Shown here piece after piece: positions 33,858 to 41,590 of a stretch of 64,000 nt of DNA. The notes under the pieces were generated by a model, which saw only the letters and a program-made list of their open reading frames with translations, was not told the origin of the DNA and did no database searches. A program made the position numbers and the translations under genes. The first letter of the stretch is position 1. Every line of letters starts with the position of its first letter. The DNA lies in assembly GCF_002741015.1 (NCBI RefSeq), contig NZ_CP016616.1, forward strand, positions 4,676,501-4,740,500, read 5' to 3'. Source of the stretch: Microvirga ossetica. GTDB lineage: Bacteria > Pseudomonadota > Alphaproteobacteria > Rhizobiales > Beijerinckiaceae.

Positions 33858-33885
33858 CAGTTCCATAAACGGCCTTATCGGCATT
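33858..33885 (+). repeat. Dif-like 11-6-11 site, copy i
   Basis: Left arm CAGTTCCATAA, centre ACGGCC, right arm TTATCGGCATT, then ACGCG. ISNCY copy 2 begins five bases later, so the usual extension of the repeat is cut off by the insertion. Confidence 0.5.
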
Positions 33886-33890
33886 ACGCG

Positions 33891-35345
33891 TGTAGAACCC
33901 CGTTAGAAAGGTCACTCCTCTCCCCGTTACAAATGTCACTCTCCCTGGGTGATGGTGCTGGGGAGATTGGGTCTGATGACGGTGATCGGGATGAGCCGGC
34001 CGGAGATCGATCGGGTTCACATTCTGCGGGACGTCGTGGCGGAGCGAATTACGGTGCGCGAAGCTGCCCAACTGCTGCGGATCACACGGCGCCAAGTGTT
34101 CCGATTACTCAAGGCCTATCAGACCGGTGGTCCCACGGCCTTGGTGTCGCGCCGGCGCGGCAAGCCCAGCAACCGCTCCTACCCGGCGGCGCTGCGGACC
34201 GAGGTGCTGGCGCTGATCACAGCCAACTATGCCGATTTCGGCCCGACGCTCGCCTGCGAGAAGCTCGCCGAGCGGCACGGCATCGATCTGGGTGTCGAGA
34301 CGATCCGGCGCTGGATGATCGCGGCGGGTCTCTGGCAGGAGCGCCGGCAGAAGCTCAAAGGGGTGCACCAGCCGCGCTATCGGCGCGACTGCGTCGGCGA
34401 ACTCGTCCAGATCGACGGCTCCGAGCACTCCTGGTTCGAGGATCGCGGCCCACCCTGCACGCTTCTGGTCTACATTGACGATGCCACCAGCCGGCTGATG
34501 CACCTGAAGTTCGTCGAGACCGAGTCGACCTTTGATTATTTCCGATCGACCCGGGAGTACCTGGAGGCCTACGGCAAGCCGGTGGCGTTCTACTCCGACA
34601 AGCATGCCGTCTTCCGCGTCAACGGCAAAGGAGCGGTGGGCGGTGACGGCATGACCCAGTTCGGGCGAGCCCTGCATCAGCTCAACATCGACATCATCTG
34701 CGCCAACTCGCCCCAAGCCAAAGGCCGCGTCGAGCGCGCCAACGGCACCTTGCAGGACCGCCTGGTCAAGGAGATGCGACTGGCTGGGATCTCGACCCTT
34801 GAGGCGGGCAATGCCTTCCTGCCGGCATTCATGGCGGACTTCAACCGCCGCTTTGCCAAGGCGCCCTACAGCGACAAGGACCTGCATCGCCCGCTCAGCG
34901 AGGACGATGAGCTGGATGACGTGTTCGCCTGGCGCGAGGAGCGGACGGTCTCGCGCAATCTGACCCTGCAGTACGACCAGGTGCTGTTCATTCTCGAGCC
35001 GAACGCGATCACGCTGTCCCTCGCCCGCCAGCGGGTGACCGTCTATGACTATCCGGATGGGCGCTTTGCCATCAAGCACAAGGGCCTGGAGCTGCCCTAC
35101 AGGCCCTTTGACCGCCGTCAGCAGGTGGATCAGGCGGCGGTCGTCGAGAACAAGCGGCTGGGCCCGGTTCTGGCCTATATCGCCGAGCGGCAGAAGGAGC
35201 TCGACATGAGCCGGAGCAACAGCGCCCCGCGGCGGCGCGGCCAAGGCAAGAGCCTGTTCAAGGTGGGTTGAGCTCTCAGCAGTCACTCCCCGGAGGTGAC
35301 ATCTCTAATGAGGACAATCAGAGACTTGTCTAACGAGTTCTGACA
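33891..35345 (+). mobile_element. ISNCY-family insertion sequence, copy 2
   Basis: The 1,455-bp element lies inverted relative to copy 1, with ends TGTAGAACCCCGTTAGAA and (other strand) TGTCAGAACTCGTTAGAC. It stands five bases from a dif-like site. With copy 1 it encloses 6.6 kb of small genes. No target duplication was found for either copy, so a composite transposon cannot be claimed. Confidence 0.82.
33976..35271 (+). CDS. ISNCY-family transposase (copy 2)
   Basis: The 431 residues have the same amino-acid sequence as the copy at 25910. The DDE core is intact (QIDGSEHSWFED, VYIDDATSRLMHL, KGRVERANGTLQDRL). Codon-level differences from copy 1 are all silent as far as I can see, showing both genes stayed under selection after they diverged. 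Confidence 0.9.
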   Translation: MTVIGMSRPEIDRVHILRDVVAERITVREAAQLLRITRRQVFRLLKAYQTGGPTALVSRRRGKPSNRSYPAALRTEVLALITANYADFGPTLACEKLAERHGIDLGVETIRRWMIAAGLWQERRQKLKGVHQPRYRRDCVGELVQIDGSEHSWFEDRGPPCTLLVYIDDATSRLMHLKFVETESTFDYFRSTREYLEAYGKPVAFYSDKHAVFRVNGKGAVGGDGMTQFGRALHQLNIDIICANSPQAKGRVERANGTLQDRLVKEMRLAGISTLEAGNAFLPAFMADFNRRFAKAPYSDKDLHRPLSEDDELDDVFAWREERTVSRNLTLQYDQVLFILEPNAITLSLARQRVTVYDYPDGRFAIKHKGLELPYRPFDRRQQVDQAAVVENKRLGPVLAYIAERQKELDMSRSNSAPRRRGQGKSLFKVG

Positions 35346-35380
35346 CAAACGCCACAGTCACGCTAGAGATCCAACTGACT

Positions 35381-35617
35381 ATGTCGGTAGGGCCTCTAAG
35401 GGAAGGCTGGTCCCCAATCAGCACCGCGCCGCGCGACGGCACGCCCGTAATCCTCTTGATGATCGAGGACGAGACCCCACCTGAGGTCCCGCTGACCGTG
35501 GGGTTTTGGACCCTGAATCCCAAGGCCGGGATCGGCTACTGGCGCTTCTTTGGCGATCCGCCGCGCTTCTGCTCTGATCGGCAGATCAGGGGATGGAAAC
35601 CGCTCCTTCGCGAATGA
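35381..35617 (+). CDS. Small WSPI/DGTPVIL protein, copy 4
   Basis: The 78-residue paralogue (REGWSPISTAPRDGTPVILL, then VGFWTLNPKAGIGYW and FCSDRQIRGWKPLLRE) has a different N-terminus from the others, possibly rewritten by the neighbouring ISNCY insertion. The ATG at 35381 has no strong ribosome-binding site. Confidence 0.52.
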   Translation: MSVGPLREGWSPISTAPRDGTPVILLMIEDETPPEVPLTVGFWTLNPKAGIGYWRFFGDPPRFCSDRQIRGWKPLLRE

Positions 35618-35938
35618 GAAAAACCGCGCCTGCCGCCTCGGCCGACTCGTTGGCAGAAAAACGCTGTGATTTAATCGTGCTGGAACCTGCCAAACCGTTG
35701 CGGTTCTCGGCCATTGGATGGCCCATCTGGTAAGGGAAAGGGACCGGCCCGTCCCGATTTCGGTCTTCGAGCCCAGATCCCGGACCTTAGCGGGTCAACG
35801 TGGCCTGCAGGGTGGCGCGGTGCAAGACGAAGGGCATACCAATCCCCCCTTCATCTACCGGCCGCGACATCATGCCTGCAATGCCGGGGCGGGGGTTGCC
35901 CGCCGGAGAGCGCACGAGCCCTCCGGCGAAAAAACTGG
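35618..35938. other. Gene-poor stretch with a dispersed repeat
   Basis: Bases 35731-35773 match 29981-30024 in inverted orientation. The rest shows only short frames without motifs. GGAGAGCGCACGAGCCCTCC at 35904-35923 is a GC-rich near-palindrome beyond the RTX gene's stop and may serve as its terminator, though without a clear T-run. Confidence 0.38.
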
Positions 35939-37060
35939 TTAAAGGACATAGAAATCGGCGGCGGTGAGCTTGAGGTTCTTGCTAATGTCGCTGAAGCAGA
36001 TGCCCGCCTTGGCTCCGGTGCCATCGCTATCGTAATAGAGTTTGCCGGTGTACTTGTCGTAAATCGCGCGATCGCTGGCGTCGTGAGCCTTGCCGGTCAG
36101 GTTGATGTGGAACGCGCCTGCCTTGAGTTTGCCGTTGCCACCGACTTTGGTGAAGTCGGCGTTGTCGAGCATGATCGTATCATCCACGATGCGGAAGTCC
36201 TTGATGAAGTCCCTGCCGCTCTTGGGCGAGGTGTCGAACACGAAGGCATCGCGCCCGGCCTTACCCCACATCGTGTCGCGCCCGGCCCCACCCACGATGA
36301 CGTTGTCGAGGGCATTGCCGATGAGATAGTCGTTGCCACCAGTGCCGTTGATCTCAACCGGCAGCACAGGCTGCGCGGGCGGTGTTGGCGGTACTGGCGG
36401 TGCGGACGGCGTCACCAACTGACCGAGCGAGAACGAGCCGTTCTCGAACTGAAACACCTCGACGCTGGTCAGATAGTCAGAGCCCGCAAGACCGCGCTTG
36501 TCGGTGACAACGACATCGCCGTTCCCCTGGACCGCAAAGGAGTAGTCCGAGGAACTGCCGTGATACTTGACGCCGTCGAGGCCAATGCCGCCGTCGATAT
36601 AGTCGTTGCCAGCACCGCCAAAGAAAGCGTCGTTGCCGCCGTCGCCGTAGAGCGAATCGTTGTCGCCCCAGCCCTCGATGGCGTCGTCGCCCGCGCCGCC
36701 GTGAATGAGATCGGCGTAGTCGTTGCCCTCGAACCAGTCGTTGCCACTGTTGACAACGGTGTTCGAGATCGTTGCGCCCGTGGCGTGATTGACGGTCATG
36801 TTGAGACCGATGATGCCGCCGATAATCGTGCCGCCGGAAAAGACCCCGATGTCATGGAAGGTATAGGTCGACCCAGTGTGCCACGTGTAGTTCGAGCCAA
36901 TGTCGAAAGCGGTGCCGACCATGTGGAAGCTGGCGAAGGAACCGTTGTCGGCGATCAGGTCAGGAAGCGCATAACTGCCTGTCATGTCGGCCAGGGTGGT
37001 ATTGGCAAAGGGGACATAACCGCCTCTGCCAGCGATGTTCTCGATAACGAAATGAGCCAT
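35939..37060 (-). CDS. RTX-type calcium-binding protein (hemolysin-type repeats)
   Basis: The 373-residue acidic protein has no cleavable signal. Nonapeptide-like repeats G-G-x-G-x-D appear at about 123-165 (GGAGDDAIEG, YGDGGNDAFFGGAGNDYIDGG) and 250-280 (GTGGNDYLIG, VGGAGRDTMWGKAGRDAF). A proline-rich linker (SAPPVPPTPPAQP) splits them. The C-terminus (GICFSDISKNLKLTAADFYVL) is typical of alphaproteobacterial type I secreted proteins. No secretion genes are adjacent. The frame opens earlier (37192), but ATG 37060 is preferred. Confidence 0.82.
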   Translation of the reverse strand: MAHFVIENIAGRGGYVPFANTTLADMTGSYALPDLIADNGSFASFHMVGTAFDIGSNYTWHTGSTYTFHDIGVFSGGTIIGGIIGLNMTVNHATGATISNTVVNSGNDWFEGNDYADLIHGGAGDDAIEGWGDNDSLYGDGGNDAFFGGAGNDYIDGGIGLDGVKYHGSSSDYSFAVQGNGDVVVTDKRGLAGSDYLTSVEVFQFENGSFSLGQLVTPSAPPVPPTPPAQPVLPVEINGTGGNDYLIGNALDNVIVGGAGRDTMWGKAGRDAFVFDTSPKSGRDFIKDFRIVDDTIMLDNADFTKVGGNGKLKAGAFHINLTGKAHDASDRAIYDKYTGKLYYDSDGTGAKAGICFSDISKNLKLTAADFYVL

Positions 37061-37322
37061 TGGAGTAGTCCTTATCAGGGAGTTGGGGATTAACGGCCGT
37101 CGCCGTCTGTGGAGAAGCCGCAAGGCAGTTGGTCGAGGCAATCCTCGTCCCAGGACTTCCGGCCGGTGCGCTTGGCCTGGTCGGCATCGCAATAGGCTGA
37201 AAATCCTGGACGAGGCCGGGAACCGTCTTTCAAGCGTGTTCCCTGCAAATCCACAATGATCTACGGCGGATCGGCTCTCGTGGACTTGTCGTAATCAGCC
37301 ACTCTTTTTGTGCTGACTGCCA
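37061..37322. other. Intergenic region upstream of the RTX gene
   Basis: No supported gene. It should contain the RTX gene promoter; its right end is the IS630 target TA. Confidence 0.4.
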
Positions 37323-37601
37323 CTAGATCCTCGGCCCAGAGGATTTGACGGGTTGGGGATGGCGGAGGAGGGGCAGGCATTCGGGGGCGACTAACACCTC
37401 GATACTTCGCGCCACTCCGGGCTGACGGCGGATCAAGCCGGCGCGTTCCAAGGTCAGGATCATCTGGTGCACGGAAGGCGGAGTGACCTGGAAATGGCTC
37501 TGCATGTCGGTTTCGGCCGGGGGACGGCCATGGACGCGGGTGTAGGCATCAATGAAGGCCAGGTACTGGCCCTGCCTGTCAGTGAAGCTTTTCTCAGACA
37601 T
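37323..37601 (-). CDS. Winged-helix DNA-binding passenger protein (LexA-N-like), copy 1
   Basis: The 92-residue product starts at ATG 37601 (MSEKSFTDRQGQYLAFIDAY). It resembles the N-terminal domain of LexA: TRVHGRPPAETDMQSHFQVT, then PPSVHQMILTLERAGLIRR. It is divergent from the transposase and may regulate it. Its stop codon TAG is made of the outer target TA plus the flanking base, so the host sequence completes the gene. Confidence 0.75.
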   Translation of the reverse strand: MSEKSFTDRQGQYLAFIDAYTRVHGRPPAETDMQSHFQVTPPSVHQMILTLERAGLIRRQPGVARSIEVLVAPECLPLLRHPQPVKSSGPRI

Positions 37602-38816
37602 TCGCCACACGCTCGATTCATCGGCTGATTCAGCTGGGTCTCTCATGCGGGAGGCCGAGATGAACATATGCTACCGGGTTGAGCTGAGCGAGGCCGAGCG
37701 TGCCAACCTCCAGGCGATGCTCAGCGGCGGCAAGCAGGCCGCTCGCACGCTCAAGCGCGCGCAGATCCTGCTGGCGGCCGATGCTGGCGTGCCAGACGAG
37801 ACGATTGCCCAAAGTATCGCGGTCGGCGGCGCGACCGTGTATCGGACCAAGCGCCGCTTCGTGGAGGGCAACCTGGAGCGGGCCCTCAGCGAGGAGCCCC
37901 GTCCCGGCGCCGCCCGCAAGCTCTCAGGCCCGGAGGAGGCGCTGCTGGTGGCAACCGCCTGCGCAAAGCCGCCCGCGGGCCGGGCCCGCTGGACGCTGGA
38001 ACTCTTGGCCGGCGAGATCGTGCGGCTCACCCAACATGAGAGCCTGTCGCGGGAGACGCTGCGCCGGCGACTCTGCGAGAACGCGCTCAAGCCCTGGCGG
38101 CAGAAGATGTGGTGCGTTCCGAAGATTGATGGCGAATACGTCGCCCGCATGGAGGACGTGCTTGATCTCTACGCCGAGCCGTCCGATCCGCAGCACCCGG
38201 TGGTTTGCTTTGATGAGAGCCCAGTCCAGCTCATCGGCGAGACGCGTCAGCCGCTCCCGGCCACGCCCGGGCAGATCGAGCGGGTCGATTATGAGTATCG
38301 CCGCTGTGGTACGGTGAACCTGTTCGTAGTCCTTGACGCGCATCGGCCCTGGCGCCGGGTCAAGGTCAGCGAGCAACGCACGGCATGCGACTTCGCCCGG
38401 TGCATGCGCGAACTTGTAGATGTCGACTTTCCGCAGGCCGAGCGGATCCGGGTCGTGATGGACAACCTGTCGACGCACACGCCCGGTTCGCTCTACCAGG
38501 CTTTCCCGCCTGACGAGGCGCATCGCCTCCTGCAGCATCTGGAGTTCCACTACACCCCCAAGCATGCGAGTTGGTTGAACATGGTCGAGATCGAGATTGG
38601 GGTGCTCAAGGGCCAGTGCCTGGATCGGCGTATTGACACGCGCGAGGAGCTCGAGCGGGAAATCGCTGCCTGGGAGCGCGAGCGTAACGCCGCCGGCGCA
38701 CGCATCACCTGGATGTTCACGACCGAAAAGGCCCGGGCCAAAATGGGCCGCGCCTATCCCAAACCCGGCCCTCTCGAGCCACTCGCCAAAAGGTCATGAT
38801 CACTGTGCCGAGGATC
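37326..38816 (+). mobile_element. IS630-family element with passenger gene, copy 1 (1,491 bp)
   Basis: The element is bounded by inverted ends GATCCTCGGC and GCCGAGGATC with TA on both outer sides (37324-37325 and 38817-38818). A copy of equal length lies at 56503-57993; I noticed one difference (T37392 versus C56569). Besides the transposase it carries a divergent winged-helix gene, unusual for IS630. Its right TA is also the left TA of the next IS630. Confidence 0.9.
37660..38799 (+). CDS. IS630-family transposase, copy 1
   Basis: The 379-residue transposase has an N-terminal helix-turn-helix region (TLKRAQILLAADAGVPDETI, TVYRTKRRFVEGNL) and a DDE core: VVCFDESPVQLIGE, RVVMDNLSTHTPGS and ASWLNMVEIEIGVLKGQ. 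ATG 37660 (MNICYRVELSEAERANL) is chosen; the frame is open 36 codons further up. It is the same as the protein at 56837. Confidence 0.92.
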   Translation: MNICYRVELSEAERANLQAMLSGGKQAARTLKRAQILLAADAGVPDETIAQSIAVGGATVYRTKRRFVEGNLERALSEEPRPGAARKLSGPEEALLVATACAKPPAGRARWTLELLAGEIVRLTQHESLSRETLRRRLCENALKPWRQKMWCVPKIDGEYVARMEDVLDLYAEPSDPQHPVVCFDESPVQLIGETRQPLPATPGQIERVDYEYRRCGTVNLFVVLDAHRPWRRVKVSEQRTACDFARCMRELVDVDFPQAERIRVVMDNLSTHTPGSLYQAFPPDEAHRLLQHLEFHYTPKHASWLNMVEIEIGVLKGQCLDRRIDTREELEREIAAWERERNAAGARITWMFTTEKARAKMGRAYPKPGPLEPLAKRS

Positions 38817-38818
38817 TA

Positions 38819-39869
38819 GGGCCTCGGACCGGAAATGAGACTCCTGGCTTCTGTGCGAGGCCGAGCTGTGATTCACTGCCTGGACTGGGAGGTGGATTAT
38901 GGGTCATTGCTATTCCCTGGATCTGCGGGTGCGCGTCGCCGACTTTGTCGATGCAGGTCATTCCTGCCGGGCGGCAGCCCAGCACTTTGACGTCAGCGAG
39001 AGTTTCGCCATCAAGCTGGTGCAGCGGAAGCGGCGGTTCGGCTCGCCGGCACCGGCCCGGCAAGGCCGTCCGCCCGGACGCGGCAAGCTGGTGCCCTATG
39101 AGAGCTTCTTGATCCAGACGGTCGAGGCCGAGCCGGCCATCACCATGCCCGAGCTGGCCGCAAGGCTGCTGACTGAGCATGGGATCGTTGCGGCTCCCGC
39201 GATGCTCTCGCGCTTCCTGTGCCGGCACGGCTTCTCATATAAAAAAATGCCTGATGGCGGCGGAGTGCGCACGCGCCGATGTGCGGGATGAGCGCCGGGT
39301 CTGGCATGCCCAGCGCCAGCCGCGCATGCGCCAGGAGACGCACCGGCTGGTGTTCCTGGACGAGACGTATGTCAACACCAAGATGACGCGCCTGCGCGGG
39401 CGGAGCCGCAGGGGCCAGCGCCTACGCATGAAAGCTCCCTTTGGACACTGGAAAACCCATACCTTTCTGGCTGGGCTACGGTGCAACGAGTTGTGCGCGC
39501 CGTGGATCATCGATGGCCCGATCACCCGGTTGGCGTTCGAGGCTTACATTGAGACGCAGCTCGCGCCGACGCTGCGCAAAGGCGATGTGGTGATTCTCGA
39601 CAACCTGGCTGTCCACAAGAGCGAGAAGGCCGCTCAGTGTCTGAAGCAACGCGGAGCCTGGTTCCTGTTTCTACCTGCTTATTCGCCTGATCTTAATCCA
39701 ATTGAACAGGCCTTTGCCAAGATCAAAGCGCACTTGCGCAAGGCCGAGGCCCGAACGTTCGACGCGCTCTGGCGAGCGCTCGGTGAGATCTGCAACCTGT
39801 TCGAACCACAAGAGTGCTGGAACTACCTTAAGGCTGCCGGATATGCGTCCGTTTAACCGTCCGATGCTC
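38819..39869 (+). mobile_element. IS630-family element with two-frame transposase (1,051 bp)
   Basis: The ends match as inverted repeats with TA outside: GGGCCTCGGACCGGAAATG on the left and, on the other strand, GAGCATCGGACGGTTAAAC from the right. The left TA (38817-38818) is shared with the preceding IS630, so the two are directly abutted. Confidence 0.85.
38899..39856 (+). CDS. IS630-family transposase with frameshift at A7
   Basis: The first frame (38899-39291, [20 protein letters not shown]) holds the helix-turn-helix. The second, one base ahead, holds the catalytic part to 39856: [37 protein letters not shown] and [20 protein letters not shown]. The frames meet at TAT followed by seven A at about 39240. 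Loss of one A (slippage) or a +1 shift would join them. Known IS630 members use programmed frameshifting, so this may be functional rather than broken. Confidence 0.78.
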
Positions 39870-39995
39870 TAGCGTACCTTGCAGCCCTCTGAGTGCGAGG
39901 CGAAGGTGTTAGGAGGGCGAGCATCGTGTCTGTGTCGTCAAGGACGAGGAAAGAACCCGTCCTACGCTCCCCCTGCCGTCAAACTGAGCAAAAAC

Positions 39996-41072
39996 TTAGG
40001 TCGCGATGAGAGAGGCGCGCACCGCACGTGGGGTCTTGCCATTCCAGCGTCGGCACGCATGTGTCAGGGCGCTCACCTCATGGAAGCCCAGAAGCCATGC
40101 GATTTGTGATATCTGCAGATCGCGTTCGCCGAGATAGGTCATGGCGAGTTCATGACGAAGCTTGTCCAGGATTTCGCCATACGTTGTCCCTTCCGCCGCA
40201 AGGCGACGCGCAAAGGTCCGATCGCTCAGGCCCAACCGACGGGCCACCTCTCGGCTCTGGGTTTTCGCGTGAGGCAGCATGGGAGCGAGGATATTCTCGA
40301 CGCTTGTTCGTAGCGCACTAGTGTTCGAAGCGCGCCGCGCCAGAATCTCTTCGCAGGATTCCTGCATCAGTTCGCTCAGATAAGCGTCCGCGCTTACCAG
40401 TGGGAGTTCATGGACGCTGGCGTCGAATGCAAGTTTATCGCTCCAGCCGTCATACTCGATCTCGGTGCCGAAGAAGTGCCTCATGGGTGAGGCCTCACCT
40501 TTTCGGTGGTGCGCGAAGCTGACTCGGCTCGGGATCAGCTGCCGTCCCGTCAATGAACGACACATCCCAAGCAAGAGCGTCATAATGAACTCGATCTGGT
40601 GGCGATCGAGGTGTCGGGAGACACCGGAGTACGCGATCGTGATCGAGCATTCTTCGCTGTTCGAATAGGTTATCTGCACCGCCTTGTTTGTTACCTGACA
40701 GTAGCGTTGCAGCCTTTCCAGGCCTTCGCCCAACCGGGCCGCGGAGGCAACTGCATAGTACAGCCTTCCCGCCAATCGGAGGTCCACGTCCTGGGCCAAG
40801 TGGAAACCGAGCAAATCATCCTTCAACGCCTTGGACACCGCAACCAGGAATCTGATCTGGGCTTCGGCACCGACCCGGGCGGCCCGATCATCCAGGACGA
40901 GTGCAGCTAGATCATTCACTTTCAGCAGAGCCTCGACATTCTGGCCAGCATCCCGGACCCGCGCCGCCGCGAGGCGGAGAATTGCCCCACTTGCTGTTGG
41001 CATCCGCGCCAACGACCGGGCCGAATGCCTGTGACTGCCAGTCGACGCATCCGTGACTTGGCTGGTGCCCAT
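39996..41072 (-). CDS. AraC family transcriptional regulator
   Basis: The 358-residue protein has an arabinose-binding-like N-terminal domain to about residue 200 (FLVAVSKALKDDLLGFHLAQ, LGEGLERLQRYCQVT, HLDRHQIEFIMTLL). The C-terminal AraC helix-turn-helix pair follows (SREVARRLGLSDRTFARRLA and ISQIAWLLGFHEVSALTHAC, then RWNGKTPRAVR). ATG 41072 is preferred over a GTG at 41150. Its target is unknown and no effector genes adjoin it, so it may be orphaned by the flanking IS activity. Confidence 0.85.
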   Translation of the reverse strand: MGTSQVTDASTGSHRHSARSLARMPTASGAILRLAAARVRDAGQNVEALLKVNDLAALVLDDRAARVGAEAQIRFLVAVSKALKDDLLGFHLAQDVDLRLAGRLYYAVASAARLGEGLERLQRYCQVTNKAVQITYSNSEECSITIAYSGVSRHLDRHQIEFIMTLLLGMCRSLTGRQLIPSRVSFAHHRKGEASPMRHFFGTEIEYDGWSDKLAFDASVHELPLVSADAYLSELMQESCEEILARRASNTSALRTSVENILAPMLPHAKTQSREVARRLGLSDRTFARRLAAEGTTYGEILDKLRHELAMTYLGERDLQISQIAWLLGFHEVSALTHACRRWNGKTPRAVRASLIAT

Positions 41073-41249
41073 GCGACGCCCCCCAATGCTGTTCGGCCCC
41101 ATACTTTGGCAGGAAATCGCAAAAAATGGCAATGGTGAGCAATTCGACACGTGGACGGGGCCGCTATGACTGGGCCGTCACGCGAGCGGGTGTCTGGCAC
41201 CGGTCGCTGCTTCCAGCAAAAATTTCACTTTGCCACCCCAAGGACCTGA

Positions 41250-41400
41250 AATGGCGACCTTCACCCTCTCGAACGCTGCTGGGTGCGGCTTTGATATGTC
41301 CACGACCAATGGATCTGGTTTTGCGTTCGTCGAGGCCAATCCATCCATCACGGAAACCCTGATTTATTCTGACCTTCGCCCACTGGCCTGGACTGGTTGA
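41250..41400 (+). pseudogene. N-terminal stub of a secreted-type protein, truncated by IS remnant
   Basis: Forty-nine codons read MATFTLSNAAGCGFDMSTTN, then GSGFAFVEANPSITETLIYS, and stop shortly after entering IS66-like sequence. The start resembles the N-terminus of calcium-binding/type I secreted proteins of this group, but the match is loose. The rest of the gene is gone. Confidence 0.4.
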
Positions 41401-41584
41401 TGCGACCAACAACGCTTGCGAACGCGCCCTCAGACCCGCCGTCATTCAGCGCAAGGTGACCAACGGCTATCGCTCCATGTGGGCCGCCGAGGGCGAAGCG
41501 GACATACGCACGGTCGTTGACACGGCTCGTCTCGGTCCGGCCACCAATGCGTTCAACACAATCCTTCAGACTGTGTCCGCCTGA
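41399..41584 (+). pseudogene. IS66-family transposase C-terminal fragment
   Basis: The frame reads DATNNACERALRPAVIQRKV, TNGYRSMWAAEGEADIRTVV and ends in TILQTVSA, the well-conserved C-terminal signature of IS66 TnpC. Only about 61 codons remain, fused to the preceding stub. Confidence 0.8.
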
Positions 41585-41590
41585 ACCTCA

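Noticed and set aside
27553..33885. Classical integron with attC sites
   Set aside because: No IntI-type integrase, and the repeats have a fixed 11-6-11 layout with short arms rather than long, variable attC hairpins; genes also point both ways.
33933..34478. 181-codon frame inside the ISNCY transposase gene
   Set aside because: Alternative frame of the transposase, repeated identically in both IS copies; arginine/glycine-rich shadow.
25836..35345. Composite transposon formed by the two ISNCY copies
   Set aside because: No matching target duplications at the outer or inner ends, and the copies differ at silent sites, so joint transposition is not supported.
37700..38317. 205-codon frame inside the IS630 transposase gene
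   Set aside because: Alternative frame of the DDE transposase without motifs.
41090..41125. Further dif-like site (CCCCATACTTTGGCAGG)
   Set aside because: Only the CCATAC core agrees; the second arm does not match and it lies at the 5' edge of the AraC gene.
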